Assembly: GCF_003014555.1 (NCBI RefSeq)
Contig: NZ_PYGE01000001.1
Coordinates: 186,001-250,000 of the forward strand
DNA: 64,000 nucleotides
Reading direction: 5' to 3'
DNA from: Haloactinopolyspora alba
GTDB taxonomy: Bacteria; Actinomycetota; Actinomycetes; Jiangellales; Jiangellaceae
Shown in pieces: positions 32,976 to 43,912 of the stretch. The notes under the pieces are model-generated. The model had not been told where the DNA came from. It did no database searches and saw only the letters and a list, made by a program, of their open reading frames with translations. The stretch's first letter is position 1; each line of letters opens with the position of its first letter. Position numbers and translations under genes: made by a program.

Positions 32976-33785
32976 TCACGATGCCGCCGGGGGCGACGAC
33001 GGGGGTGATGCCGCCGTCCCCGGCCCGCCGAGGCGACGGCTCAGCTCGGCGGTGGTCTCGTTGACGCGGTCGCCGATCGCCGCCCATCCGTCCGCGGCGA
33101 CGGCCTCGCGCGCGAACGTGACGGCGACGGCCGCGACCGGGTACCCGGTGTGGTCGGCCGCGGCTGCCGCGACCGAGGCGAAGCCGGGGGTCACTTCGCC
33201 GTCCTCCACCGCGTGCCCGCGCCGCCGCACGTCGCTCAGCACCTGCCGCAGCTCACTCAGTCCGCGTGGTCCGGTCCCGTGCCGGTGGGTGAAGGCGGTG
33301 GCGTCCGGGAACAGCGCCCGGACCTGCGCGGCCGGTAGTCGCGCGAGCACGGCCCGCCCGCTCGCGGTCAGGTGCGCCGGCAGCCGCACCCCGACGTCGG
33401 TGACCAGCGACGCGCGGCCCGGCGCGCGCTCCTCGAGCAGATACAGCACCTCACGCCCGTGCAGGACGGCCAGGTGTGCGCTGTGCCGGACATCGTCGAC
33501 GAGCCGGCCCAGCAGCGGCCGGGCGAGCCGGGCCAGCGGCGCCTGGCGGGTGTACGCGGTGCCCAGCTCGTAAGCCGCGATCCCCAGCCCGTAACGCCGC
33601 TCCTCGGGCAGGTGCACCACGAACCCCTCCCGCTCGAGTTCGCTGAGCAGGTGATACACCGTCGACCTGGGCAGGCCGAGGGCCTCGGCGATCGCGGACG
33701 CCGGCGCGGGGCCGCCCAGGCCGGCGAGGTGCCGCACGATGTGCAGACCGTGCCGCAACGCCGGCACCCGGCTGCTGTTCCCCAT
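32976..33785 (-). CDS. IclR-family transcriptional regulator
   Basis: A 269-residue protein: winged HTH (residues 12-75; LPRSTVYHLLSELEREGFV) and IclR effector domain (LAVLHGREVLYLLEE; LPAHLTASGRAVLA). Start at ATG 33785 (MGNSSRVPALRHG). It is near, though not adjacent to, the hut operon and could control it, or the divergent secreted-protein gene. A CTCGG-AGC-CCGAG palindrome (33798-33810) lies right before the start and is a candidate autoregulatory site. Confidence 0.85.
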   Translation of the reverse strand: MGNSSRVPALRHGLHIVRHLAGLGGPAPASAIAEALGLPRSTVYHLLSELEREGFVVHLPEERRYGLGIAAYELGTAYTRQAPLARLARPLLGRLVDDVRHSAHLAVLHGREVLYLLEERAPGRASLVTDVGVRLPAHLTASGRAVLARLPAAQVRALFPDATAFTHRHGTGPRGLSELRQVLSDVRRRGHAVEDGEVTPGFASVAAAAADHTGYPVAAVAVTFAREAVAADGWAAIGDRVNETTAELSRRLGGPGTAASPPSSPPAAS

Positions 33786-33939
33786 GGGACCAGTGTCTCG
33801 GAGCCCGAGGTGGTTTTGACGATTCACCCAGCGTCGCGGTTCGGATTCCGGCATAGTTGGCAAAACCTGGCCGCACATCCCCTACGACGCCGCCCCGACA
33901 GATCCGGGGCATGATCCGCAACCCACGGGAGTACCGACC

Positions 33940-34977
33940 ATGGCCCTCTCGGCACCGCTTCGCCGGTTGCTCGTCACCGTCTGCGCGCCCACCCTGCTCG
34001 CCACGGCGATCACGTCCGCCCATGCCGATCCCGCACCCGCCGAGCCCGCACCCGGCACACCGGAACCCGCGACGGCACCCACCGGGGCCGCACCGGGCGA
34101 GCGGGACGGCACCGACGTCGACGAGCTGAAGCTGAGTAACGCGTGGGTCCCGCGAAGCCAGCAGCTACGTTTCGGCGCCGAACCGCTCGACTACGTCACC
34201 GACGCCGCCACCCGTGCCGCCGGCTCCGCCACCTGCTCGATCACGGCGAACGAGGCCACCGCCATGGTCATCGCGATGACGTGGCCCGAGGTGTCGCCGT
34301 CCGGAGCGCCTCCGTCACCGATGACCCTGTCGCGCTACGACACCCAGCCGAGCCTCGGCGACCCGCAGAACCGCGCTCCGGGCCTGTGGTTCCACCCCGG
34401 CATCGGGATGTGGCAGCTCGACTCGGCGGGTCTGGGAACCGACTTCACCGCTGCCGAGGCCATGGACACCAAGTACGCCGCCGAGCGGATGGCGCCGTTC
34501 ATCGTCGACAAGTACTGCGCACGGCGTGCGGACGGCGCCGGCCGCGCGGCCGCCCGCGCTCACGCCTGGACCGACTGGGTGGCCTGCCGCGAAGGCGCGT
34601 GCGAGAACACCTACCAGCGCGCTCTCGACGGCGTCGTCACCGACGACAGTGTCGGCCGCTACGGCGGCGCGGAACCGCGGCGGTGCTGGTACCGCGGGGC
34701 GGCACACGACTGCATGTTCGTCGATCCGGCCGCCGCGCAGGGGTCGGACTGGTGGGCCGCTCCCGGCGGCGGACGCTCTCCGGTCGCGGCCCCCTTCTAC
34801 GTGATCCGGCTGGACGGCGTCAGGACGACGGAGCTGCGGTACTGGCTGACCCTCGACTCGGGCGCCGCCGGTGACGTGGAGGTCGTCAGGCCGTTCGGGG
34901 CGAACGCCCGTGGCGGTCTCACCTGGCGGCAGGGCCCGGGCATGTGCGACATGACCGCCTGGCGGGGAGACTGCTGA
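33940..34977 (+). CDS. secreted protein, possible lysozyme/transglycosylase-like fold
   Basis: A 345-residue exported protein. A signal peptide ends at about residue 29 (TAITSAHA), and a Pro/Ala/Thr-rich linker covers residues 30-58. The following domain has SITANEATAMVIAMTWPEV and GLWFHPGIGMWQLDSAGLG. The order Glu helix then GxGMWQLD recalls goose-lysozyme/SLT folds, where the Glu is catalytic. Multiple Cys pairs (for example CREGACEN and RRCWYRGAAHDC) suggest disulfides and extracellular function. No family is assigned with certainty. ATG 33940 is divergent from the IclR gene. Confidence 0.6.
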   Translation: MALSAPLRRLLVTVCAPTLLATAITSAHADPAPAEPAPGTPEPATAPTGAAPGERDGTDVDELKLSNAWVPRSQQLRFGAEPLDYVTDAATRAAGSATCSITANEATAMVIAMTWPEVSPSGAPPSPMTLSRYDTQPSLGDPQNRAPGLWFHPGIGMWQLDSAGLGTDFTAAEAMDTKYAAERMAPFIVDKYCARRADGAGRAAARAHAWTDWVACREGACENTYQRALDGVVTDDSVGRYGGAEPRRCWYRGAAHDCMFVDPAAAQGSDWWAAPGGGRSPVAAPFYVIRLDGVRTTELRYWLTLDSGAAGDVEVVRPFGANARGGLTWRQGPGMCDMTAWRGDC

Positions 34978-34994
34978 GCCCCGGCGAAAACCCG

Positions 34995-35048
34995 TTGGCG
35001 AGATCACGAGAGTGCGGTAGCGTCAGCGACATGCGCCTTCTCTCCTGA
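34995..35048 (+). promoter_or_regulatory. promoter followed by a five-codon leader ORF (MRLLS)
   Basis: TTGGCG (34995-35000), a 17-bp spacer and TAGCGT (35018-35023) form a good promoter. ATG at 35031 starts a 5-codon frame, MRLLS, that stops at 35046-35048. The ATG lies 8 nt after the -10, so it is leaderless. It resembles the start of actinomycete MRLL-type leader peptides. It precedes the small basic-protein gene. Confidence 0.45.
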
Positions 35049-35185
35049 GCTCCCGCCACGCAACGTGACGCGTCGGTGGGACGCCCGCCATCCGCACTGT
35101 CCCTCGAGCATCGGCTTTCCCGCCGTGGCTCTACAGGCAGACGTTCACGGTCTGGCCCGTGCTCACGAGCACCTCAGGAGGCCTC

Positions 35186-35383
35186 ATGTCTTCGCAGCAG
35201 CACACCGACGCCCGCACGGCCGACGCTTCCGCGGCCCCGGCCAACCGCGCCGAACGGCGCGCCCGCCGAGCGGGCAAGTCGGCGCCGTCCGGCACCACCG
35301 CGTCGCCGCGGAAGAACGATCAGGTCAGGCAGAGCCAGGTACTGGCTCAGCCCCGGTTCAAGGGTCGGCGCGGCAACCGCTGA
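35186..35383 (+). CDS. small basic protein, uncharacterised
   Basis: A 65-residue protein with a strong AGGAGG site 5 nt before the ATG. It is Ala/Arg/Lys/Gln-rich with RAERRARRAGK in the middle and RFKGRRGNR at the end. It has no hydrophobic core and is likely disordered, perhaps nucleic-acid binding. Short proteins with an NRAERR motif recur in actinomycetes without assigned function. It is followed at once by a perfect 18-bp hairpin. Confidence 0.6.
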   Translation: MSSQQHTDARTADASAAPANRAERRARRAGKSAPSGTTASPRKNDQVRQSQVLAQPRFKGRRGNR

Positions 35384-35394
35384 TCCACGGCGTC

Positions 35395-35434
35395 GCCCGT
35401 GATTGTGTCTGGCATCCCAGACACAATCACGGGC
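35395..35434 (+). terminator. perfect 18-bp hairpin
   Basis: A stem at 35395-35412 pairs perfectly with 35417-35434 around a 4-nt loop (CATC), 11 bp after the stop of the small-protein gene and 43 bp before hutH. It probably terminates the first transcript. No U-run follows. Confidence 0.6.
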
Positions 35435-35477
35435 GAACGAGTACCACCGACCCCGCCGGCAGCGGTGCAATGTGGGT

Positions 35478-37031
35478 ATGCCCACCACGCACACCGACAC
35501 CGTCCGGCTCGACCGGGGACCCGTCGCGGCCACCGACGTGGTCGCGGTCGCGCGCGCCGGCGCACCCGTCGCTCTCACCGAGCAGGCCAAGGACGCCATC
35601 ACACGCGGGCGCGCGGTCGTCGACACCCTCGCGGTCGACGACGCTCCGCATTACGGCGTGTCCACCGGGTTCGGCGCCCTGGCGACGCGGCACATCCCCG
35701 CCTCGCGCCGTGCCACGCTGCAGGCGAGCCTGATCCGCTCGCACGCCGCGGGCTCGGGCCCCGAGGTGGAACGTGAGGTCGTACGGGCGCTGATGCTGCT
35801 GCGGCTGTCCACCATGGCCACCGGCGGCACCGGCGTACGGGCCCCGACCGCACAGGGTTACGCCGATCTGCTCAACCACGGCATCACCCCGGTGGTGCAC
35901 GAGTACGGTTCCCTCGGCTGCTCCGGCGACCTCGCGCCGCTGGCGCACTGCGCCCTGGCGCTCATCGGCGAGGGCGAGGTCGACGACGCCGACGGCCGGC
36001 GGATCCCGGCGGCGCAGGCGCTCACGGCGGCCGGCCTCGAGCCGGTCGTACCGGCCGAGAAAGAAGGGCTGGCGCTGATCAACGGCACCGACGGCATGCT
36101 CGGGCAGTTGATTCTCGCTCTGCACGACCTGGACGCGCTGCTCACCACCGCCGACATCGCCGCGGCCATGAGCGTCGAGGCGCTGCTGGCCACCGACGCG
36201 GTGTTCGCCGACGATCTGGTACGGATGCGCCCGCACCCGGGACAGGCGGAGTCCGCGGCCAACCTGCGTGCGCTGCTGGCCGACTCCGCGATCATGGCGA
36301 GCCACCGCACCCCCGACTGCACCCGGGTCCAGGACGCCTACTCGCTGCGGTGCTCACCGCAGGTGCACGGCGCCGCCCGCGACACCGCCGGGCACGCGCG
36401 CACCGTCGCCGAGCGTGAGCTCGCGGCCACCATCGACAACCCCGTCATCACCCCGGACGGCCGGGTGGAGTCCAACGGCAACTTCCACGGCGCGCCCGTC
36501 GGGTACGTCCTCGACTTCCTCGCGATCGCCGTCGCCGACGTCGCCGGCATCGCCGAACGGCGCACCGACCGGATGCTCGACGTCGCCCGCAGCCAGGGGC
36601 TGCCCGCCTTCCTGGCCGACGACCCGGGCGTCGACTCCGGCCACATGATCGCCCAGTACACCTCCGCCGGCATCGTCTCCGAACTCAAGCGACTGGCCGT
36701 GCCGTCGTCCGCGGACTCGTTACCGTCGTCGGCGATGCAGGAGGACCACGTGTCGATGGGCTGGTCCGGTGCCCGGAAGCTCCGGCGCGCCGTCGACGGG
36801 CTCACCCGGGTGCTGGCCGTGGAGATCCTCACCGCGGCGCGCGCCCTCGATCTGCGCACCCCGCTGACGACGGCGCCGGGGACGGGCGCGGTCCGTGACG
36901 CCGTCCGCGCCGAGGTCGGCGGTCCGGGCCCGGACCGCTATCTCTCCCCCGAGATCGACGCCGTCGCCCGGCAGATCCGCGCCGGGACGCTGGCGACCGC
37001 AGCCGCCACCGCCGTCGGGGACCTTGCCTAG
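35478..37031 (+). CDS. hutH: histidine ammonia-lyase
   Basis: A 517-residue enzyme that deaminates histidine to urocanate. It starts at ATG 35478 (MPTTHTD), since an upstream GTG would overlap the hairpin. Motifs include [11 protein letters not shown] (Tyr lid), [14 protein letters not shown] containing the MIO-forming segment (Cys-Ser-Gly here rather than the usual Ala-Ser-Gly), [11 protein letters not shown] and QEDHVSMG. The Cys variant should still be able to cyclise and occurs in some actinobacterial enzymes to my knowledge. First gene of the hut operon. Confidence 0.93.
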   Translation: MPTTHTDTVRLDRGPVAATDVVAVARAGAPVALTEQAKDAITRGRAVVDTLAVDDAPHYGVSTGFGALATRHIPASRRATLQASLIRSHAAGSGPEVEREVVRALMLLRLSTMATGGTGVRAPTAQGYADLLNHGITPVVHEYGSLGCSGDLAPLAHCALALIGEGEVDDADGRRIPAAQALTAAGLEPVVPAEKEGLALINGTDGMLGQLILALHDLDALLTTADIAAAMSVEALLATDAVFADDLVRMRPHPGQAESAANLRALLADSAIMASHRTPDCTRVQDAYSLRCSPQVHGAARDTAGHARTVAERELAATIDNPVITPDGRVESNGNFHGAPVGYVLDFLAIAVADVAGIAERRTDRMLDVARSQGLPAFLADDPGVDSGHMIAQYTSAGIVSELKRLAVPSSADSLPSSAMQEDHVSMGWSGARKLRRAVDGLTRVLAVEILTAARALDLRTPLTTAPGTGAVRDAVRAEVGGPGPDRYLSPEIDAVARQIRAGTLATAAATAVGDLA

Positions 37032-37062
37032 ACCCGGCCCGCCACCCCGCGAGGAGCCCGCC

Positions 37063-38726
<1,664 letters not shown>

Positions 38727-38730
<4 letters not shown>

Positions 38731-39890
38731 GCCGGGTCGTGGTCGTCGGCGCCGGTATCGCCGGCGCCAGTGTCGCCTACCACCTCGCGACGTCCGGCGT
38801 CGACGTCATCGTCGTCGACGACGCCCGGTCCGGCCGGGCCACCGCTGCGGGCGCGGGGATCATCGCGCCGGTGAGCACCCGCCCGAGCACCGACGAGAAG
38901 AGCCGGTTCGTCGTCGCCGCGGCCGAGCACCACAGGGCGCTGGTGGATCGCTTCCGTGCGTCCGGGTACGACGACCACTCCTACGCCGTGCCCGGCGAGC
39001 TGATCGTCGCCCTGGACGACGCCGAGACGCCGCGGCTGTCGGAGGTGGCCGAGCGCGCCGACGCCCTGGTCCGTGCCCACGGCGCGGAGGGCGTGGGCAC
39101 TCCGGAGCTGCTCGACGGCGCCGCGGTGCTGCGCCGCTTCCCCGCGTTGACCTCCGCGCACGGCGGGTTGTGGTTGCCGGAGGTCGCCCGCCTCGACGGA
39201 CGGGCCGTCCGGGACCGGTTGATGTCGATGGCGCGGCGGCACGGAGCGGAGGTCATCCAGGCGAGCGCCGAACTGGTGACCACCCCGGGCTCGGCCGGGC
39301 CGCCCGCGGCGCGCGGCGTACGAACGCCGGCCGGGCTCGTCGAGGCCGACCACGTGGTGCTGGCCGCGGGCGCGTGGTCGCAGGCCGCCGCGGCGCCGGC
39401 GGGCCTGCATCTGGCCGTCTACCCCCAGCGCGGCCAGATCGTGCACGTCCGCACTCCGCTGTCCGGCGAACTGCCGATCCTCAACACGCTGCGCGGGCAC
39501 TACCTGGTGCCGTTCGACGACGACCGGCTGGCACTCGGCGCCACCCGCGAGGACGACAGCGGTTTCGACGGCCGCGCCACGGCAGGCGGCATCACCCGGG
39601 TGCTCGATCAGGGCCGCGCGGTCGTCCCGGGACTCGACCGGGCCGAGTGGCTCGAGGTCCGGGTCGGTATCCGCCCGGCCAGCCGGGACGGCGAGCCGTT
39701 CGTGGGCCGCGCCGACGGTGTCGACGGGTTGTGGCTGGCCACCGGCTTCGGGCCGCAGGGCCTGACGCTCGCGCCGTACTCCGGCAAGCTCGTGGCCGAC
39801 GCCGTGCTCGACCGCCCGGCCGAGATCCCGCCCGCGTTCGCCCCCGGCCGCCGCATCGAGGCGACCGGCCCGGACGAGGTGCAGCGGTGA
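38727..39890 (+). CDS. DAO-family FAD-dependent oxidoreductase
   Basis: A 387-residue flavoprotein. The dinucleotide motif is [18 protein letters not shown] (residues 4-21), Glu/Asp-type ribose contact VVDD, then a glycine-oxidase/D-amino-acid-oxidase-like substrate domain and the C-terminal [20 protein letters not shown] for FAD. It is inserted between hutU and the M20 amidohydrolase with 4-nt overlaps on both sides, so it is a true operon member. Possible roles are oxidation of a histidine-derived amine or D/N-methyl-histidine entry, or handling of imidazolonepropionate in place of HutI. None is shown by the sequence. Confidence 0.8.
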
Positions 39891-41083
39891 GCGCCACGTT
39901 CGACACGATGTGGGCCGAGCTCGCCCCGGTGGGCGCGCACGCGGACGGCGGTTACCGGCGGTTCGCCTGGACCGCCGAGGACGCCGCCCTGCGCGAGTGG
40001 TTCGCCGCCGAGGCCCGGCGCCGCGGGCTGAGCTGTGTCGTCGACCGGGCCGGGAACCAGTGGGCCTGGTGGGGCGACCCCGACGGGGACGGCCCGGGCG
40101 TGGTCGCCGGCAGTCACCTGGACTCCGTCCCGTCCGGCGGCGCGTTCGACGGTCCGCTGGGTGTCGTGTCCGCCTTCGCCGCCGTCGACCTGCTGCGTGA
40201 ACGCGGATGGAGCCCGTCGCGGCCGATCGGCGTCGCTGCGTTCGCCGACGAGGAGGGCGCCCGGTTCGGCGTGGCGTGCGCCGGGTCGCGGTTGCTGACC
40301 GGCGCACTGCCGGCCGAGCGCGCACTCGGTCTCACCGATGTCGACGGCGTGACGGTCGCCGAGGCGATGCGCCGCGCCGGGCACGACGCCGACGCCGCCG
40401 GCGCGGACCGCGAGGCGCTGGCGCGCGTCGGCACGTTCGTCGAGTTGCACGTCGAGCAGGGCCGCGGGCTGGTCGAGCTCGACCACCCGGTGGGCGTCGG
40501 CAGCGGCATCTGGCCGCACGGCCGCTGGCGGGTGACCCTCGACGGCGAGGCCAACCACGCCGGAACCACACCGCTGGCCGACCGCCGCGACCCGATGATC
40601 GACCTGGCCGCGCTGGTGCAGGAGGTCCGCGCCGCGGCGGTCCGGCACGACGCGCTCGCCACGGTCGGCCGCGTGCAGGTCGAGCCGAACGGCGTCAACG
40701 CCGTCCCGTCGCGGGTCCGGGCCTGGCTCGACTGCCGCGCTCCGGGCGTGGACGCGGTGTCCGCCGTGCTGGCCGAGCTCGCCTCGTTCGACCCCGTGCG
40801 CGAGTCGTGGACGCCGCCGACGACGTTCGACGCGGCGCTGGCGACCCGCCTGGCCGACACGGTCGGCGATGCTGTCGGCGCGGCCGGCGAGCGGGCGCCG
40901 CTGCTGGGGACCGGCGCGGGTCACGACGCGGGCATCCTCGGCGCAGCGGGCGTGCCGACGGCGATGCTGTTCGTCCGCAACCCCACCGGCGTCTCGCACT
41001 CGCCGGCCGAGCACGCCGAACGCGACGACTGCCACGCGGGCGTCCGGGCGCTGGCCGCCGCGCTCACCGAGCTGACCCGATGA
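39887..41083 (+). CDS. M20-family amidohydrolase (allantoate/N-carbamoyl amino acid hydrolase-like)
   Basis: A 398-residue dinuclear-metal amidohydrolase starting GTG 39887. Metal and catalytic motifs are GSHLDSVPSGGAFDGPLGV, AFADEEGARFG, ELHVEQG and GAGHDAGIL. The family (AllC, hydantoinase/carbamoylase) removes formyl-, carbamoyl- or ureido- groups. Next to hutF, which yields N-formyl-L-glutamate, it most likely acts as the deformylase in place of HutG. N-carbamoylglutamate is an alternative. It overlaps both neighbours by 4 nt. Confidence 0.85.
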   Translation: MSATFDTMWAELAPVGAHADGGYRRFAWTAEDAALREWFAAEARRRGLSCVVDRAGNQWAWWGDPDGDGPGVVAGSHLDSVPSGGAFDGPLGVVSAFAAVDLLRERGWSPSRPIGVAAFADEEGARFGVACAGSRLLTGALPAERALGLTDVDGVTVAEAMRRAGHDADAAGADREALARVGTFVELHVEQGRGLVELDHPVGVGSGIWPHGRWRVTLDGEANHAGTTPLADRRDPMIDLAALVQEVRAAAVRHDALATVGRVQVEPNGVNAVPSRVRAWLDCRAPGVDAVSAVLAELASFDPVRESWTPPTTFDAALATRLADTVGDAVGAAGERAPLLGTGAGHDAGILGAAGVPTAMLFVRNPTGVSHSPAEHAERDDCHAGVRALAAALTELTR

Positions 41084-42396
41084 CGACGTACTGGGCCGAG
41101 CACGCGTGGCTGGACGACGCTCCGGCCGCGCGAGTGCGGATCGGTGTCGGCGGCGGTGTGATCACCACGGTCACCTCCGGCGTGGATCCGGAAGCGGACG
41201 ACGTCCGGCTGCCGGGGCTCGTGCTGCCCGGGTTCGCCGACGCGCACTCGCACGCGTTCCACCGGGCGCTGCGCGGGCGCACGCACCGCGGCCGCGGCTC
41301 GTTCTGGAGCTGGCGCGAGGGCATGTACGAGCTGGCCGGACGGCTGACGCCGGAGTCGTACCACCAGCTGGCACGGGCGGTGTACGCCGAGATGGCGCTC
41401 GCGGGCGTCACCGTCGTCGGGGAGTTCCACTACCTGCACCACGGGCCGGGCGGCGCTCGGTACGACGATCCGAACGCGATGGGCGAGGCGCTGCGTGCCG
41501 CCGCCGACGACGCGGGCGTGCGGCTGACCCTTCTGGACACCTGCTACCTGGAGGGTGGGATCGGGCGAGAGCTCACCGGCGCGCAGCAGCGGTTCGGCGA
41601 CGGGTCCGCGCAGGCGTGGGCCGACCGGGTCACGCGGCTGCGCGAGGGGCCGGGGTTCCGGGTCGGGGCCGCCGTGCACTCGGTCCGTGCGGTGCCGCCG
41701 CAAGCCATCGGTACCGTCGCCGCGTGGGCGCACGAGCGTCGCGCACCGTTGCACGTCCACCTGTCCGAGCAGCCGGCGGAGAACGAGCACTGCCGGGCCG
41801 CGTACGGCGTGTCCCCTACGGAACTGCTCGCCGACGCCGGCGCCCTCGGCCCGCGCAGTACCGCCGTGCACGCCAACCACCCCGGTCCCGGCGACGTCGG
41901 GCTGCTGGGGTCGACGCGCACGTCGATCTGCGCCTGTCCCACCACCGAACAGGACCTCGCGGACGGGCTGTCGCCGGCGGCCGCATTGCGTGCGGCCGGT
42001 TCCCCGCTGTGTCTCGGCAGCGACCAGCACACCGTGGTGGACCTGCTGGGCGAGGCCCGGCTACTCGAGATGCACGAACGGCTGGCCGGTGGCGAACGGG
42101 GAGTGTTCGACCCGTCCGAGCTGGTCGCGGCGCTGACGCGGCACGGTCACGCGGCGCTCGGCTGGGCCGGCGACGGGCGGATCGCCGTCGGCGCATCGGC
42201 CGACCTGGTCGCCGTCCGCACCGACACTGTCCGCACGGCCGGCGCCGAGCCCGCCCAGCTGGTCCTGGCCGCCACGGCCGCCGACGTCGACACCGTCGTG
42301 TCGGGCGGCCGCGTCGTCGTGCGGGACGGCCACCACCACCTCGGCGACATCGCCCACCTCCTCACCGCCACAATCCCCCCAGCCGCCGGAAAATGA
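41080..42396 (+). CDS. hutF: formimidoylglutamate deiminase
   Basis: A 438-residue amidohydrolase-superfamily enzyme converting N-formimidoyl-L-glutamate to N-formyl-L-glutamate and ammonia. Motifs are LPGFADAHSHAFHRALRG (HxH metal site), HVHLSEQPAEN (metal and catalytic His/Glu), and CLGSDQHTVVD (catalytic Asp). The ATG at 41080 overlaps the M20 stop. Last gene of the hut operon, followed by a strong hairpin at 42498-42535. Confidence 0.9.
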   Translation: MTTYWAEHAWLDDAPAARVRIGVGGGVITTVTSGVDPEADDVRLPGLVLPGFADAHSHAFHRALRGRTHRGRGSFWSWREGMYELAGRLTPESYHQLARAVYAEMALAGVTVVGEFHYLHHGPGGARYDDPNAMGEALRAAADDAGVRLTLLDTCYLEGGIGRELTGAQQRFGDGSAQAWADRVTRLREGPGFRVGAAVHSVRAVPPQAIGTVAAWAHERRAPLHVHLSEQPAENEHCRAAYGVSPTELLADAGALGPRSTAVHANHPGPGDVGLLGSTRTSICACPTTEQDLADGLSPAAALRAAGSPLCLGSDQHTVVDLLGEARLLEMHERLAGGERGVFDPSELVAALTRHGHAALGWAGDGRIAVGASADLVAVRTDTVRTAGAEPAQLVLAATAADVDTVVSGGRVVVRDGHHHLGDIAHLLTATIPPAAGK

Positions 42397-42497
42397 CCAC
42401 GTTCACCATGGAATTCCCTGCGTCACCACCCGTACAGCCCTGGTGACGCGTGCAATCGCCTGGTGATGCGACGAGGCGGTCCCGTGACGACGGCGAC

Positions 42498-42535
42498 GGG
42501 GTGGCCGGCACGCTCCTACACGCGCCGGCCACCCC
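42498..42535 (+). terminator. 12-bp hairpin between convergent operons
   Basis: GGGGTGGCCGGC (42498-42509) pairs perfectly with GCCGGCCACCCC (42524-42535) around a 14-nt loop, between hutF (plus) and the FtsX-like permease (minus). It probably terminates from both sides. Confidence 0.6.
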
Positions 42536-42551
42536 GCCGGGGTCGTCCCTC

Positions 42552-43910
42552 TCACACGGCGACCGCCTCGACCGCCGGAGTGCTGATCGTCTTCCGCGCC
42601 GCGCCCAGACTGGACGCCAGCGTCAGGAGCGCCGCCGCCGACACGATGCCCACGTACAGCAGCACGGTCACGTCCGGAAGCACCGAATCGGTCCGCGCGA
42701 TGCTGTACGGGATCACCGTGGCGATCGACGCGATCGAGCCGAACAGCACACCGGCCGAAGCCAGCACCGCCCCCTCGGCGCCCACCATCCGCAGCACCTG
42801 CTGCGGGGTCGAGCCGGCCAGGCGCTGCTGGCCGAACTCCTGGCGCCGGTACGTCGTCGCCGACACCAGCGTGTTGATCACCATGACCGCCGCGAACAGC
42901 GCGATCATGCCGACCACGACCAGGTTGAGCGTCTCGATCGTCTGCGCCTCCTCCGCGGTGGTAACCGTGTTCGCCACCGGCGCCGCCGCGTTCTCGATGC
43001 TCTGCATGTAGAGCGTGCCCGTCGCGATCCCGGTGAACAGGATGATCGGCATCAGGGCACCACCCATCTGGTGCACACGCTGGCGCATGTTCTGTGTCGC
43101 CATCCAGCCGCCGGCACCAAGGCGGCTCAGCAGCGCGCCCACCACGTTCGTCACCATGCGCAGCAACGCCGGCGACAGCAGCGCCAGGCCGATCGCGAAC
43201 CAGATCGACGCCTGCCCGGCGGTCTGCATCGCGTCGACGCCCTCGCCGTTGAACACGGTCGCCGTCACCACACCGAGGTCGACGCCGAGCGCGATGAACA
43301 CCCATGCGGCGATCTTCCGCTTCCGGCTCATGCCGGACTGCTCCAGCGCCGCCGCGGCGACCGCGTCGCGGGCTCGCATCCGCGAGGTGCGCCGGGCGGC
43401 CACCGTCGCCGCCGTCGCCGCGCCGAGAACCGTCACGGCGAACCCCACCGACAACGCCACCGGCCCGAAGACGTAGCCGACCTGTTCGCCGGCCTGCCCG
43501 GTCTCCTGCAGGATCTCGAGCAGTATCTTGCCGGTCAGCGCCGCCGGAGCCACCGCGAGCAGCGCGGCAGCGAACGCCACGGCCAGCGTCTCCCCGACGA
43601 TCAGCCTGCTGACCTGTCCAGGTGTGGCGCCCACGTTCTTCAGCAGCGCCATCTCGGAGGAGCGCTGCCGCACCGACATCGTCAGCGTCGAGACCACCGC
43701 GAACGCCACGATGATCAGTCCCCATCCGCCGACCACGCTCGCCATCGTGACCAGCGCCTCGGAGGTCGTCGAGTCGACCCCGTCCGCGGTGCCCGTGTCG
43801 AACATCGCGGCGAAGGCCATGACGATCGTGCCGCCGAGGAACAACGACAGGAACGTCGCGACGAACGTGCTCTTGCGGTGCCGCAGCGAACTGACGGCCA
43901 ACGCGATCAT
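42552..43910 (-). CDS. FtsX/MacB-like ABC transporter permease
   Basis: A 452-residue membrane protein with two FtsX modules. Helix 1 (about residues 17-38) and the three-helix block with SSEMALLKNVGATPGQVSRL (about 85-180) are followed by a second block with YRRQEFGQQRLAGSTPQQVLRMVGAEGAV (about 345-440). The family exports peptides, lipids or antibiotics or transmits mechanical force. ATG 43910 is 2 nt after the ATPase stop. No two-component system is adjacent. Confidence 0.85.
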   Translation of the reverse strand: MIALAVSSLRHRKSTFVATFLSLFLGGTIVMAFAAMFDTGTADGVDSTTSEALVTMASVVGGWGLIIVAFAVVSTLTMSVRQRSSEMALLKNVGATPGQVSRLIVGETLAVAFAAALLAVAPAALTGKILLEILQETGQAGEQVGYVFGPVALSVGFAVTVLGAATAATVAARRTSRMRARDAVAAAALEQSGMSRKRKIAAWVFIALGVDLGVVTATVFNGEGVDAMQTAGQASIWFAIGLALLSPALLRMVTNVVGALLSRLGAGGWMATQNMRQRVHQMGGALMPIILFTGIATGTLYMQSIENAAAPVANTVTTAEEAQTIETLNLVVVGMIALFAAVMVINTLVSATTYRRQEFGQQRLAGSTPQQVLRMVGAEGAVLASAGVLFGSIASIATVIPYSIARTDSVLPDVTVLLYVGIVSAAALLTLASSLGAARKTISTPAVEAVAV

Positions 43911-43912
43911 GC

